64,000 bases of DNA from the NCBI GenBank assembly GCA_021774785.1, contig JAJFIQ010000023.1:1-64000 (forward strand). The letters run 5' to 3'. This stretch comes from Emcibacter sp. (lineage in GTDB: Bacteria > Pseudomonadota > Alphaproteobacteria > Sphingomonadales > Emcibacteraceae). The notes under the pieces were generated by a model that searched no databases, was not told where the DNA came from, and saw only the letters and a program-made list of their open reading frames with translations. Each line of letters opens with the position of its first letter. Position 1 is the first letter of the stretch. Positions 57,509-64,000 of the stretch are shown here, piece after piece. The position numbers were made by a program, and so were the translations under genes.

Positions 57509-57624
57509 TATAATGGATATAATAATAAAGTAGAGTAGTAGAGTTAGTGTAACAGGCAATGGGAAGTCGTAAGACAGTATATTCCCCAAAACTGGATAAA
57601 GGCAGGTTTACCTGCCTTTTTTCT
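57509..57624 (+). ncRNA. possible small RNA between ftsZ and DUF1491
   Basis: The 276-base gap between ftsZ and DUF1491 contains TATAAT at 57509-57514 (and again at 57518-57523), and about 80 bases on a strong terminator, AAAGGCAGG-TTTA-CCTGCCTTTTTT (57598-57621). This layout would give an RNA of about 90-100 bases. No convincing -35 box is seen and no known RNA family is recognised. The terminator could instead serve ftsZ. Confidence 0.3.
57598..57624 (+). terminator. rho-independent terminator behind ftsZ
   Basis: A perfect 9-pair stem AAAGGCAGG / CCTGCCTTT with a TTTA loop, followed by TTT. It ends the ftsZ transcript or a short RNA started near 57520. Confidence 0.85.
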
Positions 57625-57675
57625 TTCTAATTTTCCTTAAAATATAGTCCTAATTAAGAGAAATAATTTTAGCAT

Positions 57676-58005
57676 ATGTTTGATGAAGGAATAAAAACAT
57701 CATTTTGGGTTTCTGCGGAAATTAGAAGATGTGATGAACTTTTTCTGCCCATGACAATCCTGCATCGGGGTGATGAGGGTCGGGGTCTTGTTTTGATCAA
57801 ACAATATATTGCTGGGCGAGGCTGTATTATATATACCCGAAGCCGGGATATGGATGGTCGGCTGAGCTGGCAAAACCCTCTGGGGCGTGAGGTTGTCGAT
57901 GAGCCAAAAGCCGACGAATATATTGCCCGGCAACGAAAATATGACGAAGATCTGTGGGTGCTGGAAGTGGAAGATCCCAGACAACAATATTTACCCGTGA
58001 CCTGA
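57676..58005 (+). CDS. DUF1491 family protein
   Basis: A 109-residue protein of the DUF1491 family, which is confined to alphaproteobacteria. It starts with KTSFWVSAEIRRCDELFLPM and has the middle RGLVLIKQYIAGRGC and the end ARQRKYDEDLWVLEVEDP, all family-like. No function is known. It lies between the terminator behind ftsZ and the groE promoter, as a single gene. The binding site is weak (AGAGAAAT upstream of the ATG). Confidence 0.88.
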   Translation: MFDEGIKTSFWVSAEIRRCDELFLPMTILHRGDEGRGLVLIKQYIAGRGCIIYTRSRDMDGRLSWQNPLGREVVDEPKADEYIARQRKYDEDLWVLEVEDPRQQYLPVT

Positions 58006-58072
58006 TTTTCATTTCTTTTTTGATATAAGTTCCAGTTTTTGAGTTTTTTTATACTTTTTCTTGGCTTAGCCC

Positions 58073-58139
58073 TTGACTCTTTCTCCTTGAAGATTATCTC
58101 TTGCTGTAGTTGTTAGCACTCTATCTTTGTGAGTGCTAA
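58073..58139 (+). promoter_or_regulatory. groESL promoter with CIRCE operator
   Basis: TTGACT (58073-58078), 16 bases, TATCTC (58095-58100) form a probable vegetative promoter. Just behind the expected RNA start lies a perfect CIRCE element, TTAGCACTC-N9-GAGTGCTAA (58113-58139). The HrcA repressor binds CIRCE and is released on heat stress. Confidence 0.93.
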
Positions 58140-58177
58140 GAGGGAAATATTTTAACAAAACAGAAGAGGTCTATGAA

Positions 58178-58465
58178 ATGGGTTTTCGTCCTTTACACGA
58201 TCGTGTACTTGTGCGCCGCATTGAAAGTGAACAAAAAACTGCCGGTGGCATTATCATTCCTGACAGTGCACAGGAAAAACCAAGCCAGGGTGAGATCATT
58301 GCCGTGGGCAGCGGTGCCAAAGCCGAAGATGGCACAGTGACAGCATTGGATGTAAAAGCCGGCGATACCATATTGTTTGGTAAATGGTCCGGTACTGAAA
58401 TCAAGATTGACAATGAAGATCTGTTGATCATGAAAGAATCCGACATCATGGGTATTATCGAATAA
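58178..58465 (+). CDS. groES: co-chaperonin GroES
   Basis: A 95-residue co-chaperonin that caps the GroEL cage. Start [19 protein letters not shown], then the mobile loop TAGGIIIPD and the end [13 protein letters not shown] are typical. I use the ATG at 58178 with GAGG upstream; a frame from 58133 begins inside the CIRCE element. groEL follows after 55 bases. Confidence 0.97.
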   Translation: MGFRPLHDRVLVRRIESEQKTAGGIIIPDSAQEKPSQGEIIAVGSGAKAEDGTVTALDVKAGDTILFGKWSGTEIKIDNEDLLIMKESDIMGIIE

Positions 58466-58499
58466 TTCTCCCTCCCGTGATATTAAATTTCTGGAATAA

Positions 58500-60182
<1,683 letters not shown>

Positions 60183-60212
60183 GCCATATTTCCTCACGCT
60201 ATATTTTATGAG

Positions 60213-60246
60213 AAGGGCCGGAGATTAATCTCTGGCCCTTTTTTTT
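60213..60246 (+). terminator. rho-independent terminator of groESL
   Basis: AAGGGCCGGAGA pairs with TCTCTGGCCCTT over a TTAA loop with a single mismatch, followed by TTTTTT. Confidence 0.9.
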
Positions 60247-60310
60247 GTTTTTGTATGCCTTAATTCTGCTATATAAAATTATCAGTGATATTTACAAACG
60301 AGACCTCATA

Positions 60311-60763
60311 TTGTCCGAGCAAGAAAAATTATTTGATATTAGTGATTGGGTACCCTACCAGCTTTGGCGTCTGTCTCAGGAAGCGGGTTATATCCTCGAA
60401 GATAATTATTCCCTGAAATATAATATCAACGGTGACAGTTGGCGTTTTATGGCTATGTTGGCCAGTTCCGCGCCCATATCGGCCAAGAAGCTGGGGGAAA
60501 CGCTGGATATGGATCAGGTGCAGGTCACCCGCGCATTGAATAAGCTGTTGGATAACGGCTATATCAGCCGTCGAACCGACCCTCGCGATCGGCGCAAGGT
60601 TATCCTGAATCTGAGCAAGAACGGGGCTGAAGTCTATCAGGCCATTGCGACCATGGCCAAAGATTTGGAGACCAGACTATTGTCGAAAGTACCCAAGGAC
60701 GCGCAGGAAAATTTCCGGAGAACTCTGAAGGATTTGTTGAATACGGTGGAACAGATGCGTTGA
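60311..60763 (+). CDS. MarR-family transcriptional regulator
   Basis: A 150-residue winged-helix regulator: start region SEQEKLFDISDWVPYQLWRL, the DNA-binding helices ISAKKLGETLDMDQVQVTRALNKL (about 58-81) and the wing RRTDPRDRRKVILNLSKNG. No good ATG is present upstream; I use the TTG at 60311, which gives the family length. An open frame from 60245 starts in the groE terminator. It is convergent with the metallopeptidase gene, nine bases apart. Target and ligand are unknown. Confidence 0.88.
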   Translation: MSEQEKLFDISDWVPYQLWRLSQEAGYILEDNYSLKYNINGDSWRFMAMLASSAPISAKKLGETLDMDQVQVTRALNKLLDNGYISRRTDPRDRRKVILNLSKNGAEVYQAIATMAKDLETRLLSKVPKDAQENFRRTLKDLLNTVEQMR

Positions 60764-60772
60764 TTACTGACC

Positions 60773-61528
60773 TCAGTAGCCAGCCAGTTCATAAATTTCT
60801 TTTACACTTAACTTACTCAGTTCAAGGATATCTTTTCCAGATGAAGTCATGGCCTTTTTCACCAGATATGCACCGGTTCTATAGCCGACGGCTTTACGAC
60901 CATCGGGTAGGGCGAACATCCATTCACCGTAATTAGCGTCTTTTGGTAAGGACATGATTTCTTTTGTCCATGCATCAAAATCAACTGTATCTGAGTAATC
61001 ATTTGGGGGCTGTCCGGACTGAATTTCAGAAAAAACATCGGCCAAACCTTCGTTGATTGCGGCGATGGCGATGCCCTGACCAAATTTGTTATTATATATT
61101 GTCCAGCCCCGAACAGTATGATGTAATTCATGGAGCACCGTTAATGCCAGACCGTCCTTGATTGCTTGGTCAAGTCCACCTTCTTGAACAGATGAAAGAT
61201 AGATTTCAATTTCGTTTGCTCTGTCTGCGCGACCTGAAACGCCACGTACCGTGGACAGGTCCCAATCGACGATGTTCAGCGTAAACTGAATAGTTTTAGC
61301 CAGTTCCGGCATCAATTCTCGCACGCGAAAGATTGTCTTTTCGGTGATGGTTTTGATGGCCTCTTTTTGGTGTGGCAGGAAATGGGCATTATTAGTTGTT
61401 TTAAAGTTGTAGGTTGTGACTGATGGATTGTCCGTACCTACTGATGCTGATACCTGTAGAACAGAAGCTACACAAAAGGCTATAGAAAATATGGCTATTT
61501 TCAATCTGTTAGCTATTAATCTTTCCAT
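60773..61528 (-). CDS. exported zinc metallopeptidase (DUF2268-like)
   Basis: A 251-residue protein with a signal peptide (hydrophobic core about 10-28). The zinc motif HELHH (133-137) has the two His and the catalytic Glu134, and Glu160 in INEGLADVF can be the third ligand, giving an HExxH...NEGLAD gluzincin-like site. The end GYRTGAYLVKKAMTSSGK is typical of the DUF2268 group of predicted zinc proteases. Substrate unknown; periplasmic action is expected. Single gene, convergent with the MarR gene. Confidence 0.85.
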   Translation of the reverse strand: MERLIANRLKIAIFSIAFCVASVLQVSASVGTDNPSVTTYNFKTTNNAHFLPHQKEAIKTITEKTIFRVRELMPELAKTIQFTLNIVDWDLSTVRGVSGRADRANEIEIYLSSVQEGGLDQAIKDGLALTVLHELHHTVRGWTIYNNKFGQGIAIAAINEGLADVFSEIQSGQPPNDYSDTVDFDAWTKEIMSLPKDANYGEWMFALPDGRKAVGYRTGAYLVKKAMTSSGKDILELSKLSVKEIYELAGY

Positions 61529-61620
61529 GATATTGCTTCCTTTTTCTTAGACATCTTTGAGCTTTCATTTTTCATATCAGCATAATCGTCTAATTTCAAA
61601 GATAAATATCTATCTATAGA

Positions 61621-61650
61621 CGGACCTCGGCTCGGGAGCCGGGGTGACGT
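61621..61650. repeat. REP-like palindrome
   Basis: CCTCGGCTC and GAGCCGGGG flank a one-base loop and run into GTGACG. This resembles the GTCACCCCGGC... palindromic repeats scattered through many alphaproteobacterial genomes. It lies 26 bases behind the ornithine aminotransferase stop and may also act as a transcription end. Confidence 0.5.
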
Positions 61651-61675
61651 GTGTGGGGAGGGTGTGAAGGGACGG

Positions 61676-62881
61676 TTAATCCTTCAGCACATCCGAAATC
61701 TGGTCAACCATCCATTCAATTTGCTCATTTTCAATGACCAGAGGTGGAGCAAGGCGGATGACATGTTCGTGAGTTTCTTTGCATAAGATACCCTTTTTCA
61801 TCAGAGCCTCGCAGTAGGAACGCGCACCGCCCAGTGATTTGTTCAGTTCAATGCCGATAAACAGTCCTTTGCCACGAATTTCAGCTATTTTATTGGTCTG
61901 TATATTCTGAAGCTTGCGCATCAGGTAGTCCCCTAGAAGATGGGAGCGTTCGGCAAGTTTTTCGTCCTCGATCACTTTCAGGGCCGCAAGTCCGATGGCG
62001 GCACCCAGAGGATTGCCGCCAAAGGTACTGCCATGAATGCCGGGCGTGAAAACGTCCATAATTTCGTCAGAGGTAAGAATGGCTGATACCGGATAAACGC
62101 CGCCGCTTAACGCCTTGCCCACAATCAGAATATCGGGTGTGGCATTTTCTTCATGTTGAAAACAGAATAGCTTGCCTGTGCGGCCAAGGCCGGTTTGAAT
62201 TTCATCCAGAACGAACAACACATTATTTTGTTTGCATATTTTATGGGCATTGGTGAGAAAACCTTCGTCGGGAATGATGATACCGGCTTCGCCCTGTATA
62301 GGTTCCATGATCAGGGCAACTGTGTTGGGCGTAATCGCCTGCTCCAATGCGGTGAGGTCATTATAATCAATCAGTTTGAAACCGGGGGTGAAGGGGCCAA
62401 AATTCCTCCGGTAATCCGGTTCGGATGACATGCTGACGGTAGCAATGGTCCTGCCATGAAAATTATCCCGCACCACAATAATCTCAGCCTTATCATCTTC
62501 AACGCCTTTTACCTCATAGCCCCATTTACGAACCGCTTTTATGGCCGTTTCAACGGCTTCGGCACCCGTATTCATGGGTAGTGCTTTGTCCATCTTTGCC
62601 ATCTGGCACAGCTTTTCAAGGAAAGATCCCATCTGGTCATTATGGAAAGCGCGTGAGGTCAGGGTGATTTTTCCAGCCTGTTCTATCATCGCTCCTATGA
62701 TTTTCGGGTGGCAATGTCCCTGATTTACTGCTGAATAGGCACTGAGACAGTCCAGATATCTATTGCCGTCCGTATCCCATACCCATATGCCTTCGCCTTT
62801 TTCCAAAACCAGCGGCAGTGGGTTATAGTTATGGGCGCTACGGCGGTCGGTCTGATCTATGATCTGTTGTTGGCTATTCAT
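61676..62881 (-). CDS. rocD: ornithine aminotransferase
   Basis: A 401-residue class III aminotransferase converting ornithine and 2-oxoglutarate to glutamate semialdehyde and glutamate. The start [20 protein letters not shown], substrate-related [15 protein letters not shown], the [15 protein letters not shown] loop and the PLP lysine in [13 protein letters not shown] are present. I use the ATG at 62881, four bases behind the arginase stop, which gives the length of B. subtilis RocD; the ATG at 62932 lies inside rocF. It forms the second step of arginine breakdown with the arginase. Confidence 0.93.
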   Translation of the reverse strand: MNSQQQIIDQTDRRSAHNYNPLPLVLEKGEGIWVWDTDGNRYLDCLSAYSAVNQGHCHPKIIGAMIEQAGKITLTSRAFHNDQMGSFLEKLCQMAKMDKALPMNTGAEAVETAIKAVRKWGYEVKGVEDDKAEIIVVRDNFHGRTIATVSMSSEPDYRRNFGPFTPGFKLIDYNDLTALEQAITPNTVALIMEPIQGEAGIIIPDEGFLTNAHKICKQNNVLFVLDEIQTGLGRTGKLFCFQHEENATPDILIVGKALSGGVYPVSAILTSDEIMDVFTPGIHGSTFGGNPLGAAIGLAALKVIEDEKLAERSHLLGDYLMRKLQNIQTNKIAEIRGKGLFIGIELNKSLGGARSYCEALMKKGILCKETHEHVIRLAPPLVIENEQIEWMVDQISDVLKD

Positions 62882-62885
62882 AATA

Positions 62886-63821
62886 TTATTTTTTCCGATT
62901 ATGGTTATGGGGTGGGAAGATTTGCCGACCAAACAGGCTGGCGGTCAGTTCAATGGCAAGTTTCGCCGTACTGTTCTGAAAATCCAGAGCAGGGTTCACC
63001 TCCATAAGATCGAGCGAGATCATTCGACCTGAATCATGGATCATTTCCATACATAGCTGTGCTTCGCGGTAAGTCAGTCCACCGGGTATGGTTGTGCCAA
63101 CACCGGGGGCTATGGTCGGGTCAAGGCTGTCCACATCAAAGCTTACATGAATATAGGCGTCCTTTTCATCCACATCTTTCAGGATTTGCACCATGGCTTC
63201 GCGCATGCCGATCTCATCAATGCAGCGCATGTCATAGGCGACAATGCCCGCATCCATCACAAGCTGTTTTTCGGCGGCATCAACGGACCGGATACCGATC
63301 TGGTATATATCCGTAGCCTCCAGCATGGGAACCGCATGGCCAATTGATAATAATTCTTGTGGACCATATCCGGCGGCAACCGCCACCGGCATACCGTGAA
63401 TATTGCCTGATGGGCTGGTTTCACAGGTGTTAAAATCAGAATGAGCATCTATCCAGATCATGCAGAGTTTTTTCTTGATAGAAGCACAATAGCGGGCAAC
63501 GGCGGCGATTGAGCCGATGGACATGGCATGGTCACCACCCAGCATAACAGGCAGGTTGTCTTGGCTGATCTCGTTAAAGATAGCTTCCTGAACATTCTTG
63601 CACCAGATCACATTTTCCCGTAAGTGGCGATAGCCATCAACAGCTTGGTTTTCAGGGTTTTTTGGCCCGAATAAATTCCCGGTATCTTTGACGGTCAGCC
63701 CAAGTTTTGTCAGCGTGCCGGCAATGCCAGCAACACGCAAAGCCTCCGGTCCCATGGTAGCACCCCGGTCCCCGGCACCAATATCACTGGGTACACCGAT
63801 CAGTGAAATGTTTTTAGTCAT
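62886..63821 (-). CDS. rocF: arginase
   Basis: A 311-residue ureohydrolase splitting arginine into ornithine and urea. The manganese ligands are seen in [18 protein letters not shown] and SFDVDSLDP, and IHGMP is the substrate loop. The start [24 protein letters not shown] is characteristic of RocF-type arginases rather than agmatinases. GAGG stands about ten bases before the ATG. It is the first gene of an arginase-ornithine aminotransferase operon supplying glutamate and nitrogen. Confidence 0.94.
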   Translation of the reverse strand: MTKNISLIGVPSDIGAGDRGATMGPEALRVAGIAGTLTKLGLTVKDTGNLFGPKNPENQAVDGYRHLRENVIWCKNVQEAIFNEISQDNLPVMLGGDHAMSIGSIAAVARYCASIKKKLCMIWIDAHSDFNTCETSPSGNIHGMPVAVAAGYGPQELLSIGHAVPMLEATDIYQIGIRSVDAAEKQLVMDAGIVAYDMRCIDEIGMREAMVQILKDVDEKDAYIHVSFDVDSLDPTIAPGVGTTIPGGLTYREAQLCMEMIHDSGRMISLDLMEVNPALDFQNSTAKLAIELTASLFGRQIFPPHNHNRKK

Positions 63822-64000
63822 GTAATAATAAACCTCTATTCATCTTGATTCCGCATGTTTTGAATAGTTTTACATGGAAAGGAGAAAATGAAATTTCTAA
63901 TTTAAGAAATGCGCCGAATATTATGCGGAGAACTTGATTATTGTGATAGATTGTTTTAAATTATTGAAAAACAATAAGTAAAGTAAAAGACTAACCTACG
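63822..64000. other. leader and promoter region of the arginase operon
   Basis: AT-rich sequence upstream of rocF on the minus strand. I see no gene. A regulator gene and operator may lie beyond the window edge; no clear box is visible here. Confidence 0.4.

Overview
The window is a chromosomal segment of an alphaproteobacterium with moderate GC (roughly 45-50% by eye). Evidence for this: the order of the division and cell wall cluster, lineage-typical small families next to housekeeping genes (DUF2007 beside ispB, DUF1491 behind ftsZ), meso-diaminopimelate-type MurE, CtrA-like TTAA-N7-TTAA boxes and GANTC (CcrM) sites at division promoters, and a CIRCE-controlled groESL operon. The order or genus cannot be fixed from the sequence; a marine heterotroph of the Emcibacterales/Kordiimonadales type is a guess.

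Layout. 1-1474: the right end of an integrated island. It holds a very AT-rich lipoprotein gene without a Shine-Dalgarno site and ends in a 3' fragment of tRNA-Pro, followed by that tRNA's own terminator. 1519-11432: a mixed metabolic and stress region with an exported unknown, an amidase, a LysR regulator divergent from a glutathione transferase and a three-domain FMN/FAD/2Fe-2S oxidoreductase, an EF-hand protein, an SLC6-type sodium symporter, an exported methyltransferase-like protein and another exported unknown. 11691-22738: housekeeping genes ispB, DUF2007, a TrmN6-like methyltransferase, an S49 peptidase, glyQ, glyS, ppdK and an OsmC protein. An AT-rich formyltransferase-deacetylase fusion gene is inserted in front of glyQ, and glyS itself has a composition break and an internal duplication. 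22740-28838: a second LysR, a membrane-anchored thioredoxin-fold protein, a small exported protein, an AlkC-like DNA glycosylase, a PQQ-dependent cytochrome-c alcohol dehydrogenase and a truncated haemoglobin. 28986-39774: a cold-shock gene with a long leader, a large hybrid histidine kinase with a REC-EAL partner, a Bcr/CflA transporter, an RhlE helicase, a threonine dehydratase and two tandem PilZ proteins.

39796-57399 is the division/cell-wall (dcw) cluster mraZ-rsmH-ftsL-ftsI-murE-murF-mraY-ftsW-murG-murC-murB-ddl-ftsQ-ftsA-ftsZ. Its genes mostly overlap by 4-16 bases and so form one long operon that makes lipid II and assembles the divisome. murD is missing from its usual place between mraY and ftsW. 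The mraZ and ftsZ promoters carry near-identical CtrA-like boxes, and the ftsZ promoter also has four GANTC sites. 57509-64000: a possible small RNA, DUF1491, groES-groEL, a MarR regulator, an exported metallopeptidase and an arginase-ornithine aminotransferase operon.

The points most worth a second look are the formyltransferase/NodB fusion, the loss of murD from the cluster, cell-cycle control sites at ftsZ and mraZ, the mosaic glyS, the tRNA-Pro island border, the Pro-Glu microsatellite at the end of murG and the three-domain PNPOx-FNR-ferredoxin enzyme. I saw no CRISPR array, complete insertion sequence, phage or classical defence system.
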